Shown here one piece after another: positions 25,393 to 32,795 of a stretch of 64,000 nt of DNA; positions within the stretch are counted from its first letter, which is position 1, and the number at the start of each line of letters is the position of its first letter. The position numbers and the translations under genes are program-made. This DNA comes from Nibricoccus aquaticus (GTDB taxonomy: Bacteria; Verrucomicrobiota; Verrucomicrobiia; Opitutales; Opitutaceae), in assembly GCF_002310495.1 (NCBI RefSeq), contig NZ_CP023344.1, forward strand, positions 186,001-250,000. The letters are read 5' to 3'. The notes beneath the pieces are model-generated. The model saw only the letters and a list, made by a program, of their open reading frames with translations, was not told the DNA's origin and made no database searches.

Positions 25393-26238
25393 ATGGACTG
25401 GTTTTACGCTGAAAAAGACGAACGCAAAGGCCCCGTATCCGAAAACGAGATAGCCAGCCTCATTGCCTCCCGAAAAATCGACCGCGATACCCTGGTCTGG
25501 AACCAGACGATGTCCGACTGGAAACCCGCTGGCCTCACGCCGCTGTTCCCAAGTGCAGCAAAGTCACCACCACAATTACCGCTCTCGCCCGGCCAGCATC
25601 TCTGCATCATCACCGGGAAACATTTCCCCGAATCCCAAATGCTCAAGACCGAGCACGGCTGGGTTTCCGTTGAGGGCAAAGACACCTACTACCAGTCCAT
25701 CCGCGAGGGAGCCCCGATCCCGCTCGCCGATGGCCTCTGCAACGCGCGTGCGCACGGCAAGTACATCGTCATTCCCGTCGTCGGAGGAAAACTTCCGCTT
25801 CGCTGCATCAAAACCAACCAGCCGGTGCCCGAGAATCTCGCGAAAAGGAAAACACTCTACTGGTGTACGCCCTGGGTCTTCCTGGCGATTCTGGCCAATA
25901 TCCTCATCCTCGCGGTCCTATATTTCATCCTCCGGAAAAAAGTGGTCGTCGACATTCCGTTGAGTGCCGATGGACAGCGAGAGGTCACGTTCAAAAAGAC
26001 CATCGCATGGCTCACCTTCTTCGCCGGAATCGCCACGATCATCTGGGGCGGGGCGACGATCAACTCTACCTCACACGGCCCGATAGTTTTCATCGCTGGC
26101 TTCATCATCCTCCTCGCCTCGCTTGTTTATGGCGGACGCGCCGCCCATGCCCTGCGCGTCGCGAAATGGAAGGGCGGCGACGCCTGGTTGACCGGCGCAT
26201 GCCCCGCCTTTCTCGCATCACTCCCCAAATATCCGTGA
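25393..26238 (+). CDS. GYF_2-domain membrane protein
   Basis: A 281-residue protein with an N-terminal GYF_2-type domain (residues 3-46: WFYAEKDERKGPVSENEI...LVWNQTMSDWKPAG), a middle soluble region, and three membrane segments (about 158-181, 203-222, 229-248). GYF_2 domains in bacteria are usually protein-interaction modules on membrane proteins of unknown role. It is the only plus-strand gene inside the lipid cluster, lying between the two CrtI-like genes and divergent from the second. Its lower GC compared with neighbours suggests insertion. Start ATG 25393; upstream in-frame codons are not coding-like. Confidence 0.8.
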   Translation: MDWFYAEKDERKGPVSENEIASLIASRKIDRDTLVWNQTMSDWKPAGLTPLFPSAAKSPPQLPLSPGQHLCIITGKHFPESQMLKTEHGWVSVEGKDTYYQSIREGAPIPLADGLCNARAHGKYIVIPVVGGKLPLRCIKTNQPVPENLAKRKTLYWCTPWVFLAILANILILAVLYFILRKKVVVDIPLSADGQREVTFKKTIAWLTFFAGIATIIWGGATINSTSHGPIVFIAGFIILLASLVYGGRAAHALRVAKWKGGDAWLTGACPAFLASLPKYP

Positions 26239-26289
26239 CCCTTCGCGTTCATCGCCAGCGCTACTGCCGCTTAACCTTAACACATTCCC

Positions 26290-27765
26290 TCAGCTCTTCG
26301 TGAGGATATGATAATTCGCCATCGAGATGCCGCTGAGCATAGCCCCGACGATCCCCAAAAATCCCTGATCGGTCCCGCACAGATAAACGTTCTCCAACGC
26401 CGTCCGCCCCTGCCGGTTCTTCACCGGCGATCCATAGATTGCTCCGGCTGCATGTCCGGTGAACTTCGTAATCGTCCGCGGCGTAAACATATCTGTCGCC
26501 ACCGTGGCCCGCTCCAGCGCATCGGCCGCAGGCAGCATCGGCAAAAATCGTTTCGCGCTCTCCGTAATCGCCGTGTACCAGCGCGCCTTGTCCGCGCGAT
26601 ACGCTTCCTCCGGCAGATGCGCCCAGCGGTCATAATTCGCCAGACACGTGCAGCGGAAAAAACCTTCGCTCAACATCTGCCCATCCGGGTACGCGAAATT
26701 ATTCGGGAAACAAATCACGCCGCTGCGCACATCCACCTGCGCCTCCGGCCGCTCATAACTGAAACGCTCCGAATCGTTGAAAAACACGATCGTGTCATCG
26801 CCCCACCCCAGCGTCGCCGGCTGGCAGTTCAGCACACTGATCGTCTCCGTGTAGCTCAGCCGCCCCGCAGGCTGATGCGGCACCGTAGCCGCCGCACCCG
26901 CGGACAACGGCGGATCGATCTGAAACCGCGTGTTACTGTCGATGAGCGACGCCGTCTCCGGCCCGCCCGCCGAACTAATCACATGCGTCGCCGAGATCTC
27001 GCTCCCATCATCGAGCACCAGCCCCGTCGCCCGCCCGCTCGCATCCGATAAAATCTGCCTCACCCCGCACTTCATCCGCCGCTCGCCACCCGCCTCGCGA
27101 TACTTGTCCACCAGCACGCGCAAGATCACGCGCACGCCATCGAGCGGACGCGCAAAACCTTCGAGGAAGAGCGCCTTGAACATGATCACGAACTGCCCGA
27201 ACTCCATGTCCCGCTCGTTCGCGCTGCCGTAATACATCAGCGGACAAAACAACATGTCCTCCAGCAGCGCATCGCTTACATAACTCCGCACGACCTCACG
27301 CGCCGACACCGCCTTCGCATCCAGTGCCACGTCATCGTACGCCCTCACCGCTTCGACGAGCGTTCGGAAACCATCGATCTGCTTCGGAAACGCCCGCGCC
27401 ACTTCGCTCTCAAACACGGAAAAATCATTCGTGAACGTCAGCGACGTTTCCCCGCGTGGCCCAAACGCCACCCGCGAGCGCTTCTGTTCGCACAGCGCGA
27501 ACTCGTCTCGCTCGATGCGCAGCTGCCGCAGCAATTTCCCCAGCGGCGTCCCCTTCACGCCGGGCTTCACGAAGTTCGTCAACGCGTGCAACCCCACGTC
27601 AAACTTCCTCCCCGCGATACTATAAAATCCATTCAACCCTCCGACCGCATTATGCCGCTCGAAGATGCACACGCGCTTGCCGAAATGCGCGAGCCGGATA
27701 CCCGCCGCGAGGCCGGACATGCCTGCTCCGATGATGGCGACGTCGTAGTGTGTAGCGGTGTTCAT
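26290..27765 (-). CDS. CrtI/phytoene-desaturase-like FAD oxidoreductase (first copy)
   Basis: A 491-residue flavoprotein related to, but clearly different from, the copy at 23726. FAD motif IIGAGMSGLAAG (residues 11-22), then FERHNAVGGLNGF, the FDVGLHALTNF block, the middle FGQFVIMFKALFLEGFARPLDGV block, and the C-terminal FAD block LENVYLCGTDQGFLGIVGAMLSGI. Polyene-modifying chemistry is the family norm; the substrate here is unknown. ATG 27765 is preferred over a TTG at 27774. It is separated from the upstream ACP gene by a terminator and a pair of inverted repeat phrases, so it needs its own promoter, and converges on the GYF_2 gene. Confidence 0.85.
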   Translation of the reverse strand: MNTATHYDVAIIGAGMSGLAAGIRLAHFGKRVCIFERHNAVGGLNGFYSIAGRKFDVGLHALTNFVKPGVKGTPLGKLLRQLRIERDEFALCEQKRSRVAFGPRGETSLTFTNDFSVFESEVARAFPKQIDGFRTLVEAVRAYDDVALDAKAVSAREVVRSYVSDALLEDMLFCPLMYYGSANERDMEFGQFVIMFKALFLEGFARPLDGVRVILRVLVDKYREAGGERRMKCGVRQILSDASGRATGLVLDDGSEISATHVISSAGGPETASLIDSNTRFQIDPPLSAGAAATVPHQPAGRLSYTETISVLNCQPATLGWGDDTIVFFNDSERFSYERPEAQVDVRSGVICFPNNFAYPDGQMLSEGFFRCTCLANYDRWAHLPEEAYRADKARWYTAITESAKRFLPMLPAADALERATVATDMFTPRTITKFTGHAAGAIYGSPVKNRQGRTALENVYLCGTDQGFLGIVGAMLSGISMANYHILTKS

Positions 27766-27774
27766 AAATCCCAA

Positions 27775-27881
27775 AGTGAATCGCCAAGACGCAAAGCCGC
27801 GAAGGCCGAACGCAAAGAGAGAAACATAACCAGACGCGCTATCATCGCTCCGAACTTTGCGTCTTCGCGTCTTTGCGCTTC
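27775..27881. repeat. inverted pair of dispersed GCGTCTTTGCG phrases
   Basis: Two copies of the phrase face each other: 27785-27820 (AAGACGCAAAGCCGCGAAGG on the plus strand) and 27854-27881 (TTTGCGTCTTCGCGTCTTTG). They occupy the gap between the ACP terminator and the first CrtI-like gene and could fold into a long imperfect hairpin. Confidence 0.6.
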
Positions 27882-27910
27882 AAAACAAAAAGCCGGGAAA
27901 ACTCCCGGCT
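27882..27910 (-). terminator. Rho-independent terminator behind the KS-ACP pair
   Basis: Minus-strand reading: stem AGCCGGGA/TCCCGGCT with a 4-base loop, then TTTTGTTTT. It lies 44 bases behind the ACP stop and so separates the ketosynthase-ACP transcript from the CrtI-like gene downstream. Confidence 0.85.
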
Positions 27911-27953
27911 TCGTCCGAACTCTGTGCATCGCACAGCTCAGCTCTTCCTAAAA

Positions 27954-28211
27954 TCACTTCCCCGCCGCCGTGAACTTCGGCGTCAGGTATTCCGCGCAGC
28001 TGTCGAGCGACGCCAGCTGGATGTAGTCAGCCTCGGGCACCTCGATGCCGTGGCGTTTGCGCAGCTCCATCACGATGTCCAAAAAGTCCATGCTATCGAG
28101 CTGGAGCTGGTCGCGCAGACGCACGTCCGACTTGAGATTGGAAAGGTCTTCGTCAGGTGCGATGTCGGTGATGATATCGACTACCACCTGTTTACATTGG
28201 TCTTTGGTCAT
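27954..28211 (-). CDS. acyl carrier protein
   Basis: An 85-residue ACP. The phosphopantetheine attachment Ser40 is in LQLDSMDFLDIVMEL, with the usual acidic helix II. The N-terminal helix is DQCKQVVVDIITDIAPDEDL. It is not a standard AcpP sequence (which has GADSLD); LDSMDF is typical for specialised ACPs of secondary or lipid pathways. It lies 27 bases behind the ketosynthase gene and before a terminator, so KS and ACP form a two-gene unit. It presumably carries the chain handled by the cluster's KS, FabZ and FabI-like enzymes (inference). Confidence 0.9.
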   Translation of the reverse strand: MTKDQCKQVVVDIITDIAPDEDLSNLKSDVRLRDQLQLDSMDFLDIVMELRKRHGIEVPEADYIQLASLDSCAEYLTPKFTAAGK

Positions 28212-28238
28212 GTGTGGAAAGCTGGTCGGGAACTCGGT

Positions 28239-29477
28239 TCAGGCAACAAAACGCTTCACAATCAGCGTCGAGTTAATGCCCAGCATACCGAAGGAATTGT
28301 TCAAAATAGCGTCAACCCGTTTTGCCTTCACCGGCTTGTTCAACACCAGCCCCGGCAGCGCGCACTGCGGATCCAGATCGTCCACGTTGATCGTCGGGTG
28401 AACCGTCAGATCTTCGAACGACGGCAAATTTCCCGCCAGCTCCAGCGCGCCCGCCGCGCCCATCGCGTGCCCGATAAAGCTCTTGGTATTGTTGATGTGC
28501 GTGTCTGGACAACCTTCGCCAAACACCGCGCGGATCGCCTCGCACTCCTGAATGTCGCCCAGCGGCGTCGCCGTGGCGTGCGTGTTCACGATGTGAATGT
28601 CGCTTGGCTTCATGCCCGCGCGCGCGATCGCGTGGCGAACGCACTCCGCCTGACGCGTCGGATTCGGCAGCACATAGTCAGACGCATCCGAATTCACATG
28701 ATACCCGCCAATCTCGCCGTAAATCTTCGCCCCACGCGCTTGCGCGTCTTCGAGCCGCTCCAGCGTGTAGAGCGCCCCACCTTCAGAAATCACGATGCCG
28801 TTGCGCGCTTTATCGAACGGCCGCGACGCCTTCTTCGGATCGTCGTGGGTCGCGAGAGCATTCTGCGATTTGAACCCGGCGAAAATCCCAAACGTATGAA
28901 TGCTTTCGCTCACGCCGCCGCAGATCGCGAAGTCCACTTCGCCGAGCCGCAACATCTGCGTCGCATGAATGAGCCCCATGTTCCCCGCCGCGCACGCCGC
29001 TCCGATCGTGTACGCCGGCCCCGTGATGCCGAGATTGAGCGATGTCTCTCCAGCCGGGTTGTTCGCGACCGTCCGGGGATTGTGATAATGCGACCAGTAC
29101 TTCGTATCGTAGTTAAACTTCGAGATATTGTAGATTTCGTTCTCCGTCTCGACGTTTCCGTGCTCCGTGCAGCCGATATAAATGCCCACGCGATCCTTCG
29201 GCATCGCTTCAAAATTCACGCCACTATCCGCCAGCGCTTCACGCGCGCAATAGATCGAGATAGACCCCGCCCGCGTACCCACGCGCACTTCCTTCTTCTT
29301 CTGATAGCGCAGCGGATCGTAATGACACACGCCCGCCAGCAGCTGCCCCATATACCGCACATCGAATTTCTCCACGCCAGCCACGCCGTTGAGCAGATTC
29401 TGCCGAAACTCGGCCAATGAATTGCCGTTCGGCGCAGTGAGACCGATACCTGTGATGACGATGCGGGCGGGCTTCAT
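28239..29477 (-). CDS. FabF-like beta-ketoacyl-ACP synthase (KAS II type), specialised
   Basis: A 412-residue elongating ketosynthase. Active Cys162 (GAACAAGNMG), His300 (NTHATATPLGD), Lys332 and His337 (NTKSFIGHAMGAAG) are all present, so it is condensing-competent. The gating loop near the C-terminus, NSFGFGGTN in FabF, is NSFGMLGIN here (Met398, Leu399), which should change chain-length or carrier selectivity. The N-terminus MKPARIVITGIGLTAPNG is normal. It is the first gene of the cluster, divergent from galE by 62 bases, followed closely by the ACP gene. It is probably not the housekeeping FabF, judging by context and the loop change. Confidence 0.88.
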   Translation of the reverse strand: MKPARIVITGIGLTAPNGNSLAEFRQNLLNGVAGVEKFDVRYMGQLLAGVCHYDPLRYQKKKEVRVGTRAGSISIYCAREALADSGVNFEAMPKDRVGIYIGCTEHGNVETENEIYNISKFNYDTKYWSHYHNPRTVANNPAGETSLNLGITGPAYTIGAACAAGNMGLIHATQMLRLGEVDFAICGGVSESIHTFGIFAGFKSQNALATHDDPKKASRPFDKARNGIVISEGGALYTLERLEDAQARGAKIYGEIGGYHVNSDASDYVLPNPTRQAECVRHAIARAGMKPSDIHIVNTHATATPLGDIQECEAIRAVFGEGCPDTHINNTKSFIGHAMGAAGALELAGNLPSFEDLTVHPTINVDDLDPQCALPGLVLNKPVKAKRVDAILNNSFGMLGINSTLIVKRFVA

Positions 29478-29539
29478 GAAAGATGGGAAAGGAAACGGCT
29501 AGCCAACCGCGCCTCGAAAGCAATACAAGCCTCGCCCAC
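29478..29539. promoter_or_regulatory. divergent promoter region ketosynthase / galE
   Basis: Sixty-two bases separate the divergent starts at 29477 (minus) and 29540 (plus), so promoters for the lipid cluster and galE must lie in or near it. No clear -35/-10 elements or operator were identified. Confidence 0.35.
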
Positions 29540-30529
29540 ATGAACGTCCTTGTCGTTGGAGGAGCCGGTTACATCGGCTCGCACTGTGTCCGCCAGCTCA
29601 TTGCCGCAGGCCACCGCCCGGTGGTCCTCGATAATCTCGTATTCGGCCACCGCGCCGCCGTCGCCAAGGAGATCCCGCTGTACGACGTGAATCTAGGCGA
29701 CGAAGCCGCCGTCGGCGCCATCCTCGAAAAGGAGAAGATCGAGGTCGTCATGCACTTCGCCGCCTACGCCTTCGTCGGCGAATCCGTCGCCCAGCCGCTC
29801 AAATACTACTTCAACAACGTCTCCGCCACGCTCCATCTCCTCAACGTGATGCTGGCGAAAGGCGTAAAGAAATTCGTCTTCTCCTCCACCTGCGCCACCT
29901 ACGGCATCCCGGAGAAAATGCCCATCGTCGAAGGCTCGCCCCAGGCCCCCATCAATCCCTACGGCCAGACCAAACTCGACATCGAGAACGCCCTCAAATC
30001 CGTCGCCCACGCCACCGGCCTCAGCTTCGCCGCCTTCCGCTACTTCAACGCCGCCGGTGCCTCCGAAGACGGCGTCATCGGCGAAGACCATAATCCCGAG
30101 ACCCATCTCATCCCCCTCGCCATCGCCGCCGCCCAGGGCAAAGCCCCCGCGCTGAAAATCTTCGGCACCGATTACCCCACACCCGACGGCACCTGCCTCC
30201 GCGACTACGTTCACGTCGACGACCTCGCCCGCGCCCACATTGCCGTCTTCGAAAAGCTCTCCACGCCTGGCGCCAGCCTTTTCTTCAACCTCGGCACCGG
30301 CACGCCTACCTCTGTCCGCGAAGTTATCGCCGCCGTCGAAAAAGCCAGCGGCCTCAAAGTCCCCTTCACCGAGGCTCCCCGCCGCGCCGGCGACCCACCC
30401 GCCCTCTACGCCGACTCCACCAAGGCGAAGACCGAGCTCGGCTGGAAAATCAAATTCACCACCATCCAGCCCATCGTGGACACCGCCTGGAAATGGCACG
30501 CGTCACGGCCAAACGGCTACAAGGCCTAG
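29540..30529 (+). CDS. galE: UDP-glucose 4-epimerase
   Basis: A 329-residue extended-SDR epimerase interconverting UDP-glucose and UDP-galactose. NAD motif GGAGYIGSH (residues 7-15), Ser116/Thr117 in FSSTCATYG, catalytic Tyr141 and Lys145 in NPYGQTKLD, the FRYFNAAGA block, and the late LRDYVHVDDLARAH block are all GalE signatures. Length is normal. Start ATG 29540 begins directly with the first strand. A terminator follows at 30560. Confidence 0.94.
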   Translation: MNVLVVGGAGYIGSHCVRQLIAAGHRPVVLDNLVFGHRAAVAKEIPLYDVNLGDEAAVGAILEKEKIEVVMHFAAYAFVGESVAQPLKYYFNNVSATLHLLNVMLAKGVKKFVFSSTCATYGIPEKMPIVEGSPQAPINPYGQTKLDIENALKSVAHATGLSFAAFRYFNAAGASEDGVIGEDHNPETHLIPLAIAAAQGKAPALKIFGTDYPTPDGTCLRDYVHVDDLARAHIAVFEKLSTPGASLFFNLGTGTPTSVREVIAAVEKASGLKVPFTEAPRRAGDPPALYADSTKAKTELGWKIKFTTIQPIVDTAWKWHASRPNGYKA

Positions 30530-30559
30530 CCTGCGCAACACTTCGATTACTCCTTCGAC

Positions 30560-30590
30560 AAAGGGCGGTTCATCCGCCCTTTTTTATTTT
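30560..30590 (+). terminator. Rho-independent terminator behind galE
   Basis: Stem AAGGGCGG/CCGCCCTT with loop TTCAT, followed by a T-rich tract, 31 bases after the galE stop. Confidence 0.85.
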
Positions 30591-30623
30591 CCCGCGTCTC
30601 CCCATCGCCCCCTCTCCCGCACG

Positions 30624-32717
30624 ATGAAACTCCCGACGAAACCGCTCATCTTCCTGGCCATCCCGACCGCCGCGTTTCTCACCTTCATCGCCCAGCCCAT
30701 CCTCGGCAAAATCCTCACCCCGCGCTACGGCGGTTCCGCCGGCACGTGGATGACCACGTCGCTCTTTTTCCAGTGCGCCCTGCTCCTGGGCTACAGCTGC
30801 GCATTCTGGCTTCTCCGCAAACCCAACGCCCGCACCCACCGTATCGTCATCGCCCTGGCCCTGCTCGCGCCGCTGATCACGATCATCCCCCCGCTCTATT
30901 TCCAAAACCTCTCCGAGATCCCGGCCATTCTCTTCGGCCTCATTCTCTCACTCGGACCGATGCTCATCCTCACCACGAGCATCGGCATCCTCATCCAGGG
31001 CTGGGTCGCGCGCGACGAGGGCACCATTCCGTACTACCTCTACGGCGTCTCCAACATCGGCAGCGCCGCCGCTCTCTTCGCTTATCCGCTCTGGATCGAG
31101 CCACACATCACGCTCTCCACCCAGGTACTCGCCGTGCGCCTGCTGCTCGGCGCCCTTGGCATACTCGCCGCCCTGCTCGCATGGATCTACGCGCGCAAAC
31201 TCAACTCATCCTCACCTCTCGCTGAAAAAAATTCCTCCGCCGCTTCCTCCGTCTCCACCGAAACCTCCGCCGCGCCAGGCGTTGAAACTCCCTCCGAAAA
31301 AATCCCGCGCTGCACACTCGCCTCCTGGGTGTTTCTCTCATTCTCCACCTGCACGATCATGCTCGCGGCCATCCGGCTGCTCAGCGGTGAATTCGGCTCC
31401 AGCCCGTTCTCCTGGGTGCTCCCGCTGAGCGTTTACCTGCTCAGCTTCACGCTCACATTCACCCGCTGGTGGCCGTCGTGGCTCACCACCGTCGGCCTCG
31501 TCGCACTCGGCGGCGGCTTGTTTGGCTACGCCGCGACCAAAGGTTTCTCCAACATCGAGCTCAGCAAATGGCCACTCACCTGGCTGCTCGTCATCGTCAC
31601 CGCCGCCTGCCTCGGCGGACACTCCTTGCTCTACCAGATCCGCCCCGCGCGGCGCTTCCCTCTTTTCTACCTCGTGATGGCCGTGGGCGGCGCGCTCGCC
31701 GGCCTTTGCGCCACGGTTCTTTTTCCTCAACTGCTCACGCGTAGCTACGAATTTTTCGCCGCCGCCTTCGTCCTCTGGCTTGTCGGGTTTTCTCAACGCA
31801 TGACCGGCCTCTCCCCCGTCATGCGCGTCGCCGTCTGCGCAAGTCTCGCTCTCCCTCCGGCCTGGATGATCCACCAGCGCAGCCTCGCCGAGCGCATTCC
31901 CTCCACCCGCATCACCCACGTGAGAAACTACTACGGCACCATGTCCATCGCCGACAGCCTCTTCCGCACCTCGGTCTCCAGCGACACCACGCTCCACGGC
32001 GTGCAGATGAAGGGCGACGACTCCCGCCGCCCCACCACCTACTACACGCACGGCAGCGGACTCGGTATCGTCCTCGACGGTCTGCAATCCACCGCCCGCC
32101 CCCTCCGCATCGGCGTCATCGGCCTCGGCGCCGGCACTGTCGCTGCCTACGTCCGTCCCCAGGACGAGATCGTCTTCTGGGAGATCAATCCGCTCTCCGA
32201 AAAAATCGCCCGCGAACAATTCACCTTCCTCAAAGAATGCCCCGGTCGCTCTGAGGTCCGCCTTCAAGATGGCCGCCTCGGCCTGCGCAACGACCCCGGC
32301 CACTTCGACGTCCTCCTCGTTGACGCCTTCTCCGGCGATTCCATCCCGCCGCACCTGCTCACCACGAATGCGATCGGCGAATACATCGCCAAACTCCCCG
32401 ACGGCTTCCTCGTCGTCCACATCTCCAACCGCTACTTTGATCTCCTCCCCGTCCTCGCCAGCGGTGCTCAAAAAGCCGGCTGGCGCATCGCCTCCGTCTC
32501 CGCCACCCCCGGCCCGGCCTCTGAGGAAAATGCCCATGCCACCCCCACACTCTACGCGATTATTTACCCGCCTTCCCGCAAGCCCGCGCTCGATTCCTGG
32601 GCCAAGCGCGCACTCCAATCCGAACACGTCACCTACCGTCTCGCCAACGCAGACAACATTGTTCCCATCGAGTGGACCGATGAACGCCACGCGATCATCG
32701 AAGCACTCCGCAAATAA
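30624..32717 (+). CDS. fused membrane domain / spermidine-synthase-like methyltransferase-fold protein
   Basis: A 697-residue protein. Residues 1 to about 430 hold about twelve membrane spans (two blocks split by a hydrophilic Ser-rich loop near 195-230), as in the proteins often named fused MFS/spermidine synthase. The C-terminal soluble domain (about 450-697) has the spermidine-synthase Rossmann fold: GVIGLGAGTVAAYV, the acidic residue of VFWEINPLSEKIA, and the LVDAFSGDSIPPHLLT block. Members of this fused family have no established polyamine activity. The neighbourhood (galE upstream, ispE-ptsI convergent) gives no clue. The speA gene 12 kb away is not linked. Confidence 0.85.
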   Translation: MKLPTKPLIFLAIPTAAFLTFIAQPILGKILTPRYGGSAGTWMTTSLFFQCALLLGYSCAFWLLRKPNARTHRIVIALALLAPLITIIPPLYFQNLSEIPAILFGLILSLGPMLILTTSIGILIQGWVARDEGTIPYYLYGVSNIGSAAALFAYPLWIEPHITLSTQVLAVRLLLGALGILAALLAWIYARKLNSSSPLAEKNSSAASSVSTETSAAPGVETPSEKIPRCTLASWVFLSFSTCTIMLAAIRLLSGEFGSSPFSWVLPLSVYLLSFTLTFTRWWPSWLTTVGLVALGGGLFGYAATKGFSNIELSKWPLTWLLVIVTAACLGGHSLLYQIRPARRFPLFYLVMAVGGALAGLCATVLFPQLLTRSYEFFAAAFVLWLVGFSQRMTGLSPVMRVAVCASLALPPAWMIHQRSLAERIPSTRITHVRNYYGTMSIADSLFRTSVSSDTTLHGVQMKGDDSRRPTTYYTHGSGLGIVLDGLQSTARPLRIGVIGLGAGTVAAYVRPQDEIVFWEINPLSEKIAREQFTFLKECPGRSEVRLQDGRLGLRNDPGHFDVLLVDAFSGDSIPPHLLTTNAIGEYIAKLPDGFLVVHISNRYFDLLPVLASGAQKAGWRIASVSATPGPASEENAHATPTLYAIIYPPSRKPALDSWAKRALQSEHVTYRLANADNIVPIEWTDERHAIIEALRK

Positions 32718-32795
32718 TTCCCTCTTTAGCTGACTGCGCGTTTCCCTCACCGCTCATCAGTCGTATCGCGACTACCTCGCCGCACCGGCCTGCCC

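Noticed and set aside
24236-25453. 405-codon plus-strand frame opposite the second CrtI-like gene
   Set aside because: Arg/His-rich shadow without motifs; the minus-strand flavoprotein is clear.
23726-27765. Carotenoid biosynthesis cluster
   Set aside because: Two CrtI-like proteins are present, but there is no phytoene synthase, GGPP synthase or cyclase in the window, and the neighbours are fatty-acid-type genes.
20017-29477. Aryl-polyene or flexirubin cluster
   Set aside because: No aromatic ammonia-lyase, AMP-ligase, acyltransferase, or MMPL-type exporter was seen, and an OleA-type enzyme is not expected there.
30624-32717. Functional spermidine synthase paired with speA
   Set aside because: It is of the fused membrane type with no established polyamine activity and lies 11-15 kb from speA with no operon link.
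31338-32750. 470-codon minus-strand open frame opposite the spermidine-synthase fusion
   Set aside because: Gly/Glu/Asp-rich antisense shadow; the plus-strand gene has membrane spans and Rossmann motifs. The same reasoning removes the minus frames at 1404, 2057, 4218, 7038, 12483, 29693, 41339 and 49859.
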